The notes beneath the pieces were generated by a model. The model saw nothing but the letters and a program-made list of their open reading frames with translations. It was not told the DNA's origin and did not search any database. DNA of 64,000 nucleotides, from positions 145,953,949-146,017,948 of the forward strand of contig CM023454.1 of NCBI GenBank assembly GCA_013339765.2. The letters run 5' to 3'. Both the position numbers and the translations under genes were made by a program. Position 1 is the stretch's first letter. The number at the start of each line of letters is the position of its first letter. The stretch comes from Haemaphysalis longicornis (taxonomy: Eukaryota > Arthropoda > Arachnida > Ixodida > Ixodidae). Shown here piece after piece: positions 1-8,381 of the stretch.

Positions 1-4
1 GCCG

Positions 5-659
5 CACCAGCTGCGTGGAACCTTGGCATGCCTCCCGGTCGGTGTGCTTCCTTCCGCTTCAGCAGTTGAACCTTCTGCGGCAATTGGCCCATCGGCTGTC
101 CCAGCTGTGCGCTATTCCTTCTGCACCGTCATTGCCTCGTGTTGAACCAGTTCACGCGAGCCACCCGTCGACTACAGGGCCCCCCGTTCATGGACAGTAC
201 TTAAGAGGCTGGAATGTCGCCGAAACCTTCAGTAGGCACGGAAGAGCAGCAGCAATGCGGTCTCTTCTAAAGCCGTTTTCTCTTCTTGTACAGTTGCTCC
301 TTGGACCATGCGCCGTTAATGATCTCGGAGCTGCGACAGCAACCGATCCAGCCTTTATCGGGACAACGCCACACCAGCTGCGTGGAACCTTGGCATGCCT
401 CCCGGTCGGTGTGCTTCCTTCCGCTTCAACAGCGGAACCTTCTGCGGCAATTGGCCCATCGGCTGTCCAGCTGCGCGCTATTCCATCTGCACCGTCATTG
501 CCTCGTGTTGAACCAGTTCACGCGAGCCACCCGTCGACTACAGGGCCCCCCGTTCATGGACAGTACTTAAGAGGCTGGAATGTCGCCGAAACCTTCAGTG
601 GGCACGGAAGAGCAGCAGCAATGCGGTCTCTTCTAAAGCCGTTTTCTCTTCTGTACAGG
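5..659 (+). repeat. Two tandem 5' monomers of a CR1/L2-like retrotransposon
   Basis: Bases 5-294 and 372-659 are near-identical copies offset by about 366 bp. Each runs from CACCAGCTGCGTGG to the pyrimidine-rich end TTTTCTCTTCTTGTACAG. About 78 bp of unshared sequence lies between them. They sit directly upstream of the ORF1 frame, as the promoter-bearing 5' monomers of some non-LTR elements do; promoter activity is inferred. A long open frame crosses both copies, but its peptide simply repeats with the monomer and resembles no protein I recognise, so I do not call it a gene. The first monomer may begin before the window. Confidence 0.75.
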
Positions 660-666
660 TTTGTGA

Positions 667-1589
667 AGTTACTTCTTGTCATTGCAAAAGTCAAATGATC
701 CCTTTCTGCTGCTCTTCCCAATTCCCGGTGTCCTTTCGTTGTCAATTTTGAACTGCGTAAACGTTGTGAAGTTGTTACTGCTGTGTGGGGATGTTGAACT
801 AAATCCTGGGCCCAATAGCGATAGTAGCGATCATCCTGTTGACCTGTCGGCAGCTGTGAAAGCAATCAGGTAGCACGTTGATGCCCATCATGATGAGCTG
901 AAGAGAATTCTGGACGATGTCATGTCTAAACAAGAAACGCTAGAAAGGACAGTTGTAGACATCACAGCTAGGCTTGTGGCAGTCGAGACTAAGATCGCCT
1001 CACTAGACATTTCGTCAGGCCCTATAAGGCAACAAGCAGTTGCTGACGCAGTCCACAGTGAGAATGCTGAATTTCCTTCTCGCCTGAATGACCTTGAAGA
1101 CCGATCACGTTGGGAAAATTTACTATTTTGCGGAATGACAGATTGTAAAACGGAAACATGGTCTCAGACAGAGGAAAGTATTTCTACGTTCCTGTCATCC
1201 TCTTTCGAACTTAGTATTCCTGAAAATGAATCGCGAGAGCGCATAGATTAGGTAGTTTTGTTCCGAATAAGTGTCGGCCAATAATTGTCAAGTTTCATTC
1301 TTCTAAACTGAAATATTCCATCCTTGCTAATAGAAAGAAATGAAAAAATTCTGGATTAACAGTAGCAGAAGACTTCTGTAAAGAAACGCGCCATTCACGT
1401 AAAAAACTAATAGAATTCGGGAAAGCCAGTGGGGAGCAATATTAGTTGCGCTACAAGTTATTAATCGATAAGAAATGCTTCGTATACTGTGCACAGACAG
1501 ATAGGGTTTGTGAAATCAATCTTTCGGTGGACACTGTTTCCCCGAGCGCGACGCCTCCTCATTCACCCCGTGCAAACGCATCATTATAG
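667..1589 (+). pseudogene. CR1/L2-like ORF1 with N-terminal 2A-like peptide, broken
   Basis: ORF1 protein of a non-LTR retrotransposon, expected to bind element RNA. The frame opens at 667, after a stop at 664-666. It has no in-frame ATG before the 2A motif; the codon at 676 is TTG, so the start may have been lost by substitution. A hydrophobic stretch (FLLLFPIPGVLSLSIL, then VVKLLLLC) leads into GDVELNPGP at 787-813. A TAG at 871-873 interrupts the frame, which continues in the same phase through a heptad-like coiled-coil segment (LERTVVDITARLVAVETKIA) and LEDRSRWENLLFCG, a motif of the ORF1 RNA-binding region. A frameshift near 1248 moves the C-terminal part (FVPNKCRPIIVKFHSSKLK) to another frame, ending at TAG 1587-1589. 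Confidence 0.75.
772..813 (+). other. 2A-like ribosome-skipping peptide coding sequence
   Basis: Codons 772-813 read LLLLCGDVELNPGP, which fits the 2A consensus D-V/I-E-x-N-P-G-P exactly. In 2A peptides the ribosome fails to join the last Gly and Pro, giving two products from one frame. 2A-like sequences are known in non-LTR elements of trypanosomes, sea urchins and molluscs, often at the ORF N-terminus. Here the motif is intact although the surrounding ORF carries a stop, a frameshift and no ATG. Confidence 0.85.
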
Positions 1590-1599
1590 CAATCTGTGA

Positions 1600-2760
1600 A
1601 TAATAAATATGCTTCCTCTGCCGATACTATCTCGTTTCTTTTTACGAATATAGCGTAGCCTAATGAAAAAACGTGACAAGTTATCCTCTGTTAGGGATGA
1701 CTGTGCCGCTGATGTGGTTGTACTCACAGAGACTTGGTTATCAAGTAGAAATACGCGACAGTGAAATTTTTCACTCCTACAAGGATACAAAATGTACAGA
1801 TCTGATCGCGAAGAAAGGGTGGGCGGGGGCGTGTTGATCGCAATATCAGCAGAATTTCACTCGCACGCAATTTCAATCAACAGCTCTCTGGAACTTGTTT
1901 GCGCATGCGTTCGATTTAACTATAAAGACAACATCATATGCGCTTGCTATCGCCCGCCCAGTTCACCCTCAACATTCTGTGATAATCTTTATGATGCCTT
2001 GCACTGCATTCTCACACGCTTTCTGTCATCTCCTGTTTTCGTTTTAGGCGACTTTAACTTTTCGGATATAATCTGGGGCGATGGCAACAGCAAGCCGTCG
2101 GCCCGACTTTCCGAAAGCTTGTTATTTCTTTACTTGTGCAATAACCTTAATTTAACTCATGGCGTCTTCGGTTGGGCGTTTACGAGCGCTCTGGAGTGCT
2201 CTGAAAAGCGGCCGCGCCTTCGGTTGGTAGAATTCGAGCGCTCAAACTACCTTCGGTTGGTTCTTTCGGAGCGTCAGCCTCCAACTCGGAGCGCTCCCGA
2301 CCGCTCTGACTTCGAAGTGAAAGCGTGGCGCGATCTGGCCGGGAGGGCGGGTCACGTGACACCAAACGCCGCAGTTTACCACGGCCGAACTGGAGGAGCG
2401 GCGAGTGCGCGTGCGCGCCCGCTGCTCCTCCAGCTCGGCCATGGGGTTACCTGGCAGCTTCCCGCGCTGGCGGCACGCTGGCGCTACAGGCGCGCTGCTC
2501 CGAGATTGCCGATGCATTCAGTTGGTACGCTGCCTCTCGCGCTCTGATTGCGAGCTGCCTTGACATCTGGCGAATCTGAGCCAGAGGACCGGAGTGGCCA
2601 ACCGAATACGCCATCAGATGGTAGCACAACCCACGCGCGTCACCCCTTCTTCGTCGAACTTCTTAGACCTGGTACTTAGAACTAATCCTTTCATGATATC
2701 ATCCATGACTCATCTACCAGGACTAAGCGATCATTCTGTTCTCAACCTTCTTTACAATGT
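1600..2760 (+). pseudogene. ORF2 endonuclease (APE-type) domain, interrupted
   Basis: N-terminal endonuclease part of the CR1/L2-like ORF2, which would nick the target DNA. Visible motifs are VVVLTETWL (about 1710-1737, with the catalytic-type Glu), GGGVLIAI, CYRPPSS and VLGDFN (about 2040-2055), then after the MITE at 2160-2613 QPTRVTPSSSNFLDLVL and GLSDHSVL, whose SDH is the C-terminal active-site motif. Stops before 1790 and frame changes break the reading. Removing the MITE rejoins LTH to the QPTRV segment in a sensible alignment, which shows this is one disrupted domain. A Ruka SINE follows directly at 2761. Confidence 0.85.
2160..2613. mobile_element. 454-bp MITE with 3-bp TSD, PIF/Harbinger-like ends
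   Basis: Non-autonomous DNA transposon inserted in the ORF2 endonuclease. The ends TGGCGTCTTCGGTTGG (2160-2175) and CCAACCGAATACGCCA (2598-2613) are inverted repeats matching at 15 of 16 bases. TCA flanks both sides (2157-2159 and 2614-2616), and removing one TCA plus the element restores the host protein alignment. CTTCGGTTGG recurs near 2166, 2218 and 2250, and a palindrome based on CTGGAGGAGC lies near 2390-2432. A 3-bp TSD suits PIF/Harbinger or CACTA elements; the superfamily is inferred. No ORF of note. Confidence 0.8.
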
Positions 2761-3002
2761 CCCGCCGCGGTGGCTCAGTGGCTAAGGCGTTGCGCTGCTG
2801 AGCACGAGGTCGCGGGTTCGATTCCCGGCCGCGGCGGCCGCTTTTCTGATGGAGGCGGAAAACAAAAACGCCCGTGTGTACGAGATTTCGGCGCACGATA
2901 AAGATCCCCAGGTGGTCAAAATAAATCCGGAGTCCTCCACTACGGCGCGCCTTATCGCCTGCGTTGCGTCGGCGCGTTAAACCCCACAATCAATCAATCA
3001 AT
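2761..3002 (+). mobile_element. Ruka-like tRNA-derived SINE, copy 1
   Basis: Begins CCCGCCGCGGTGGCTCAGTG with a pol III A-box (TGGCTCAGTGGCTAAGG) and B-box (GGGTTCGATTCC), continues with the shared body (GAGATTTCGGCGCACG, GATCCCCAGGTGG) and ends in an ATCA repeat tail. A 15-bp target-site duplication with one mismatch flanks it (2746-2760 and 3003-3017), showing LINE-mediated insertion into the CR1-like ORF2. It resembles the tick SINE Ruka, a match from memory that was not searched. Confidence 0.9.
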
Positions 3003-3017
3003 CCTTGTTTACAATGT

Positions 3018-3284
3018 AAAACCTTCCCGCCATGGGCAAAGCACTAAACTAATTAGAGACTACAAAAACGCCGATTTCAATTCTGTGAACTCACAGCCTG
3101 AACTTTTTAGCGTGACCTATTTCAACTCCTTCTAACTGAAAACGGTAGAAGAAAATCAGAAGATATTAAAAAATAAGGTACAAGAGCTAACCGACAGATT
3201 TATTCCGCTTAAAACAATTCGTTGTAGTTTCAGATCCCCTTGGTTCATGTCAGCAGTTAATAAGCTCCGCAATAAGGAAAAAAT
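3018..3284 (+). pseudogene. ORF2 linker between endonuclease and RT, decayed
   Basis: Resumes the CR1/L2-like ORF2 after the SINE. The translation contains IRDYKNADFNSVN, then LTDRFIPLKTI and SPWFMSAVNKLRNK, which are typical of the segment between endonuclease and RT in CR1-like elements. At least one stop lies in the segment. The recognisable sequence ends near 3284 at a short A-run, where a composite insertion begins. Confidence 0.7.
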
Positions 3285-3546
3285 TAGCGACAATCCACCC
3301 TGTGAATGTGGTTAGAAAGCAAAGCTGTAAACGACACTCACAATGATTACCCATGCGACGTCACTTAAATTCACTCACGTTGCTCTACAAATAGTGAAAC
3401 CAGACAGAAGTGGAATAAACTTAACCACACCCTCTATTACTTCAAAGAGATATTCGCCGTAAGGTTTAATTAATGCACGATGCATCAACGGTGGTAGATT
3501 GAGTTGTATTGGTGTAGCAAATGAGTGGAAACTCTTTTTTATAAAA

Positions 3547-4075
3547 TTAAAGCTCAAACCTGGTTAGACACCCTGACTTCTCCGTCTTATAGAGCCTCGT
3601 GTTATAGAGCCCCGTGCTAAGCAACCTTTCGGTAGACGCACTCGTGGGAAGACAAATGGCTTGCTCAACCGCCTTTCTAATCATTTTAGAAAACATCTTA
3701 AGTCCTCCTTGGGGAGAAGAAGGCAGGGTGTTGACGTAAGTGATTCTCAAGAGGACAAAAGCTTGAACTAATCGAAAGGTATCAGATTCCTTGAGGACTC
3801 GCTTCTTGGTGTAAACTCGCCTGATCATGTGTATGATTTTATTGATAATGTGTTTGAGGCGCCGCAATGATCTGTCACTCTTGGTGTTGGCCTGAAGATG
3901 TAGGCGCAGGATCTTGATTCTGGGGCTTGGAGTGATGGCCTGGCCATCAAGGAGTATTTGAATGTGTTCTTTGGGTTGTTGTTTGTCGTTAGGGCGGATG
4001 ACAAGGAGGTGAGAATTTTTACGTGTGTACTGAAAGCCACAGGCTTTAGCACACTGGGGTTGTAGAAGTGAGATA
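3547..4075 (-). pseudogene. Fragment of I-like RT C-terminal region
   Basis: The minus-strand frames read ACGFQYTRKNSHLLVIRP, ILRLHLQ, then LRRLKHIINKIIHMIRR, KKRVLKESDTFRLVQAF and LPTSASTERLLSTGLYNT. This order matches the region after the RT catalytic site in tick I-like elements and parallels the 59.5-61.5 kb element here (INLIRRIATRNQGLKEAERL, STARLESLGVFNT). It is 5'-truncated, frameshifted and non-functional. It would have been a short insertion by a LINE of the same broad group. Confidence 0.7.
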
Positions 4076-4192
4076 CCATGGGTTGGTGTGAGCTTCCTTT
4101 TATCGCTATCGCGTGGAATTCCGCGAGAATGCAGGGGTTCAACCCGTTGGTGTGCTTGGTGAGTGCACCACTGTTCTTCCCCGCCCCCGCGT

Positions 4193-4271
4193 GGGCTCGT
4201 AGCTCAATCGGTAAGATAACGGGCTCTTGCTTTGTTACTCTGTTAGCTCCAGGTTCAATTCCTGGCGGTGA
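4193..4271 (+). repeat. tRNA-like unit, probable SINE head
   Basis: Contains A-box-like TAGCTCAATCGG (4200-4211) and B-box GGTTCAATTCC (4252-4262) about 41 bp apart. I could not form a convincing acceptor or anticodon stem, so this is more likely a tRNA-derived SINE head or pseudogene than a functional tRNA. Confidence 0.5.
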
Positions 4272-4385
4272 AGTAAATTCTTTTATTTGTTTGCGGGAAT
4301 TTTCTGGTGACACCAACGGTCGCAAAAGAACTCTTGGGGGGGTAGAGGTAGAAAACTTTGCTTTAAAAACGATTATACCGTTCTG

Positions 4386-5944
4386 CCTTGAAATTTGACA
4401 ACACCATAAGGTGGTCAGCTGATACCAAATCAGCGTCCGAGTACAAGCATGCGCTTAAGAAAGCAAAGCAAGCGTTCTTCTCTAACACCCTTCCTTCCTT
4501 GTTACGGACTAACCCTCGGAAATTTTGGAAAACTGTGAACGGGCCTACAACGCCAAAGATCAAGCTACGTGATGAACAAGGTGGTGTAGTGCCATAAAAT
4601 GACTGTTGTGTTGCACTGCAAGACTACTTCACTCTTTCCTTTTCCAAGTACGTTTTATCAGCGAAACATAACACCAGTGATAGTTCGTTGCCCCCCATGG
4701 ACCAGATAACCATCGAGTGGGTTGCCATTTGCAAATTAATTGAGAACTTTAAACCCACTTCGCCTGGCATCGATGGAATTGCATCCCAATTTTTGAAATG
4801 AACTGCAACATACTCGTCACTAATCTTGTCTTCAATTTTTTCGCAGTCTCTGGAATGCTCTGTATTGCCATCTGACTGGAAGGCGGGGAGGGTGGTACCA
4901 GTGCCCAAGCAGAGCAATCTAAGTCAGCCACCCCACTACAGACTGTTCACCCTCACAAGTATTTCATGCAAACTGCTTGAATATGTTATTTACTCCAGTT
5001 TAATTACATTCCTTGAATCTAACAATTTTTTTTATAAACATCAGCATGGTTTTAGGTAAAACTACTCTTGCGAAACACAAGTCTTGCAGCTTACTAACGG
5101 CCTATTTTCGGCCATGGATCGGGGTTCCTATATTGACTGCGTTTTTCTAGATTTCAAAAAAGCTTCTGACACAGTCTCTCATCGCGCACTGCTCTTAAAA
5201 CTAAGAAAAGTTAACACTGATCCCCAAATTATTAAATGGATTGAGTGTTTTCTAACCAACCGTACCCAATTTGTTAGAGCTAATGAGTGCAACTAACCCA
5301 CTTCCGTGGTAACTTCTGGTGTACCACAAGGTTCTGTGTTGGGCGCACTACTTTTTCTTATATATATTAACGACCTTCCTAATCATATTTCTTCCTCAAT
5401 TCGGCTTTTTGCAGACAATTTTCTTATCTACCACGAAATATCTAGTACTAACGATTGCTTGCAACTTCAAACTGATCTGGACAACGTTTCAGCATGGTGT
5501 TTTGACTGGTCCATGCAGCTTAACCTTTCGAAGTGCAAACTAATGCAAGTTTCTCTAAGTCGCCACACCCTTCTCTTTATCCATATGTAATTAGCAATAC
5601 TCCGCTCACAAAAGTTAACACCTACAAATACCTTGGCATTCACATCAGTAGCAACCTTTCTTGGTAAACGCACGTAGATTATGTAACTAACAATGCTAAT
5701 CACATGCTTGGCTACTTAAGTCGTAACTTTCCCTTAGCTCCTCTTTCCATGAAATTACTGTTTTATAAAACACTTGTTAGGACTAAACTCGAATACGCTT
5801 CCGCTATCTGGGATCCACACTTATTATCGCTCTCCTCATCGCTTGAATAAATCCAGAACCGTGCCTCTCGTTTCATTGTATCCAACTACTCTCGGGCAGC
5901 AAGCGTTTCATCAATGAAAGCAAACCTCAACCTTCCCATTTTAA
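4386..5944 (+). pseudogene. ORF2 reverse transcriptase of the CR1/L2-like element, inactive
   Basis: RT domain of the host retrotransposon. In order: KKAKQAFFSNTLPSLL, NPRKFWKTVN, LPSDWKAGRVVPVPK, YRLFTLTSISCKLLEYVI, QHGFR, CVFLDFKKASDTV, TSGVPQGSVLGALLFLIYIN, LFADNFLIY, LNLSKCKLM, YKYLGIHIS and KLEYASAIWDP. The catalytic box is FADN where active enzymes have F/YADD, so a metal-binding Asp is lost. Several stops and frameshifts are present (for example near 4600, 5060, 5295 and 5588). The TTAA-flanked DNA element begins at 5945 inside the C-terminal region. Confidence 0.9.
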
Positions 5945-7144
5945 AAGGGAACTGACACAAAATTTTGAAGGCGAGATAACTTAGGATATAGATTGGTGTG
6001 AACACATATACATCATCTGGAAAATATCAGCGGCGAATACAGCATAGAAACATATTTAAAATCAATTTTAAAGTGTGCGAAACGCAACCGAGCAGCCAGC
6101 AGAGGACCACGTGCAATCGACATAACCAGGATATTTTGTAAATAAACAGCATCCAAACACGTCACGAGTTTTTGTTTGCCGCGGCCGCACTGCCGGCGTT
6201 TCTCGCCGGCTCGCCCGGCTCGCCGCTCCAATCGGAGGGCCGGAGGGCGGAACTTATGCTCTCGAGAACGAACGACCCGATCGTTGGCGGCGGAGGCGCT
6301 GTGATTTCGTCAGCTCATCCAACGTACAAACGTTGAGCTCATCGGGCAGCTTGCCGCGACCAAAGGTCTACAGCGATTCCAGGCACTCTGTTTCTCTTAC
6401 TTTCTATTTACATTGGACGTGAAAACGCGCCGGAGACACGAAAAGCCCACTGAGCGACCCGCACGGTCGCTGTGCAGGCGGCGGCCACGGCCGCGAAGTG
6501 GTGCAGGGCGGCGCAGGTAGCTCGAATGATAGCTTGTTACCACTGCACGAAATTGTGCCCAAGTCCCAACCCGCAGCCTATATGAGAAAGTAGTTAATGA
6601 TGCGATGGCGGGTTGCATTAAAAATTGTCATCTGCATCGCTTACGAGAGCGGCAATCGAATATCCGCCGCAGTGCTAAGCCGAACACATCTGTAGGCGGA
6701 CCTGTAGGCAGCCCGGCCGGCTGCTCCCAGCGCGCGTCTTGCCACCCACTGTCTCCAGCGTCGCGCGTCGTTCTTTATTCGCTGTAGCATTTACACTCCC
6801 AGCGCATGCGTCACGTCCGCGGTCCCTTTTTAATTAAGCGGCTCACGGGATCAGTACGTCGAAGCATTCGCAGAACCTGCCGGTGATGCGGATTCGACAG
6901 TGCTACGGCAGCTCTGCTCTGTGATATCCCTCCGACGGTCACGTGGGCAGCTTTGTTCACACAAAATCCATCGGTTCGCGGCACCCGCTCAAATCGAAAC
7001 TGCGACTGGCCGTATTGAAAATGCCTCTAATTAAACAACCATCGCACGCTGAAGCAAATGAGGTTTCTACAGGTGATAAGTAGGTCACTAGCGACTTATC
7101 GCAACAAAAAACACAAGATGCAAAATTTTTGTGTCAGTGCCCCT
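5945..7144. mobile_element. 1200-bp non-autonomous DNA element with TTAA TSD
   Basis: TTAA at 5941-5944 and 7145-7148 flanks a 1200-bp insertion; removing it and one TTAA rejoins the ORF2 reading frame (LPIL to RTRRKIA). The ends AAGGGAACTGACACAAAA and, on the other strand, AGGGGCACTGACACAAAA are inverted repeats with two mismatches, followed by an A/T-rich continuation. TTAA TSDs occur in piggyBac and Kolobok; the AGGGG-type end is closer to Kolobok than to the CCC start of piggyBac, which is an inference. No transposase ORF is visible; the interior has a GC-rich patch around 6175-6300 and 6440-6530. Confidence 0.8.
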
Positions 7145-7436
7145 TTAAGAACTCGCAGGAAAATCGCACGTTAAGGCTTTTTTCCAAAAATATTCTACAC
7201 TGACCCAGATATTAAAAATGACATTGGTTCACCCCCATCTTACATTTCCCCATGCTTTGACCACAGATTAAAAGTTGCAGTCCCCAATGGCCGGACGAAT
7301 TTACGTTTCAATTCGTTCTTACCGAAGACAGCATTGGACTGGAACAGCCTCCCCGCCTCCATTGCCAGCAACCCTGATCCTGTTTCCTATAAGACGGCTG
7401 TGATGCAGATTGTTTTTACGATAAGGAGGTGTTAAT
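7145..7436 (+). pseudogene. ORF2 C-terminal end of the CR1/L2-like element
   Basis: The frame resumes with RTRRKIA, then YTDPDIKNDIGSPPSYISP, FDHRLKVAVPNGRTNLRFN and SFLPKTALDWNSLPASIAS, the characteristic C-terminus of tick CR1-like ORF2 proteins, ending at TAA 7434-7436. It confirms that the element continued across the 1200-bp insertion. Confidence 0.85.
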
Positions 7437-8079
7437 CTGATCAGGCGGAGAAGGACGAGGCTGTTGGCTGCGGACAAGGACAACGTGTATTTACGGGACA
7501 AATAACTGGAAAAATAGATAAATAAGATGACATTAACATATCAAGTCACGAGAGTTAATGTCCGATGCAACAAAGTTCGCGCCCCAAAATAGTTCGCGCT
7601 CACGTGTGGAAGTCGTTGACGTCTGTGAGCTGGGTAGGGGCACTTGGCTCGGTGCGCTGGTCAGTATGCTTGAGCGGTGTGCTGACGCGAGGCCCTAGTC
7701 GGTAGCGCGGCTGCTGGTCGATGAAAAGAGCTGCTTGCTTGAAGGATTCCAGAGCCTTTCTGACGCTGATACTCGGTGGCTCGAAGAGACCTGGTGTAGC
7801 TCGGCGCGGAGATCTCCTGGGCGTTCACACCCAGCAGAGAGTCTCCAGGAGAAAGGCGCGGCTCGGGGCGGAGGTTCCCCGAACGTTAGCGTCCGGCAGG
7901 TCGCTCCCCGAACCTCGTTCTTCCTGCTTCTCCGGGGCACCACCGTCTTCTTCCTTCTCCTTCTCCCTCGCGCCCTTCCTCCGCCTCCGCACACCTCGTC
8001 TTCTTCGCTTTTACCTGCCGACTCCTGTGCGATGAGCAGCGCCTCCTCACAACGGCCATAACTTGCATTGTATAAACCT
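7437..8079. other. 3' UTR with unidentified GC-rich insertion
   Basis: The CR1-like 3' UTR should be short, yet about 640 bp separate the ORF2 stop from its 3' terminus. From roughly 7527 the sequence changes character, with a small hairpin (GACATTAAC/GTTAATGTC) and then GC-rich DNA with C/T runs (7920-8010). A solo LTR or DNA-element fragment is possible; I found no terminal repeats. The overlapping open frames at 7695-8061 look like low-complexity artefacts. Confidence 0.4.
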
Positions 8080-8152
8080 TCCCACTCCTCTCTGTAACGC
8101 CTTTCGGGGCTTTGAGAGTATTAAAATAAATAAATAAATAAATAAATAAATA
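8080..8152 (+). repeat. CR1/L2-like 3' terminus with (AAAT)n tail
   Basis: CACTCCTCTCTGTAACGCC, then TTTCGGGGCTTTGAGAGTAT, then about seven AAAT units (8123-8152). A second copy of this terminus ends at 24410. Such short direct-repeat tails replace poly(A) in CR1/L2-type elements, so this marks the 3' end of the element that starts at the window's left edge. Confidence 0.75.
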
Positions 8153-8214
8153 CCAGTAAGAATTGCGGGGCAAACAATGAAATGTGTGAAAGTACACGTA
8201 AACATAGAAGTACC

Positions 8215-8370
8215 GCTATGATTAAAAAAATAGAGCGCGACTTGGACAACTACAGTAAAGAAGAACGACGGGACAAGTGCTTGTCCCGTCGTCCTTCTTT
8301 ACTGTCGTTGTCCAAGTCGCGCTCTGTTTTTTTTAATGATAATGCACCAACTTGCCCACAGATTTGTTTA
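8215..8370 (+). mobile_element. Palindromic retroposon family 1, copy A
   Basis: A 156-bp unit with arms of about 55 bp (8221-8277 and 8280-8337) that pair almost throughout, centred on CAAGTGCTTG. A non-palindromic tail of about 33 bp follows (AATGCACCAACTTGCCCAC). An exact 11-bp duplication, ATAGAAGTACC, flanks it at 8204-8214 and 8371-8381. Copy B at 29416 has the same arms and tail. The variable 9-11 bp TSDs and one-sided tail point to reverse transcription rather than a simple cut-and-paste foldback element, which is an inference. Confidence 0.8.
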
Positions 8371-8381
8371 ATAGAAGTACC

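Larger units (their letters stand above)
3285..4385. other. Composite insertion in ORF2
   Basis: About 1.1 kb separates the LRNK segment from the SASEYKHALKKAKQAFF segment of the host ORF2. It contains unidentified AT-rich sequence (3285-3540), a minus-strand I-like RT fragment (3547-4075) and a tRNA-like unit (4193-4271). I could not resolve a TSD for the whole block, so it may be several events. Confidence 0.6.

Noticed and set aside
15..698. 227-codon open frame
   Set aside because: It runs through both 5' monomers, and its peptide repeats with the DNA repeat. No protein motif; better explained as open 5' UTR sequence.
4193..4271. Functional tRNA gene
   Set aside because: A- and B-boxes are present, but acceptor and anticodon stems do not pair. 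Kept as a tRNA-like repeat.
7695..8061. Overlapping open frames as coding
   Set aside because: Low-complexity GC-rich translation in several frames with no motif.
8221..8337. Transcription terminator or CRISPR-type repeat
   Set aside because: The context is eukaryotic; the hairpin is flanked by a TSD and recurs elsewhere as a mobile element.
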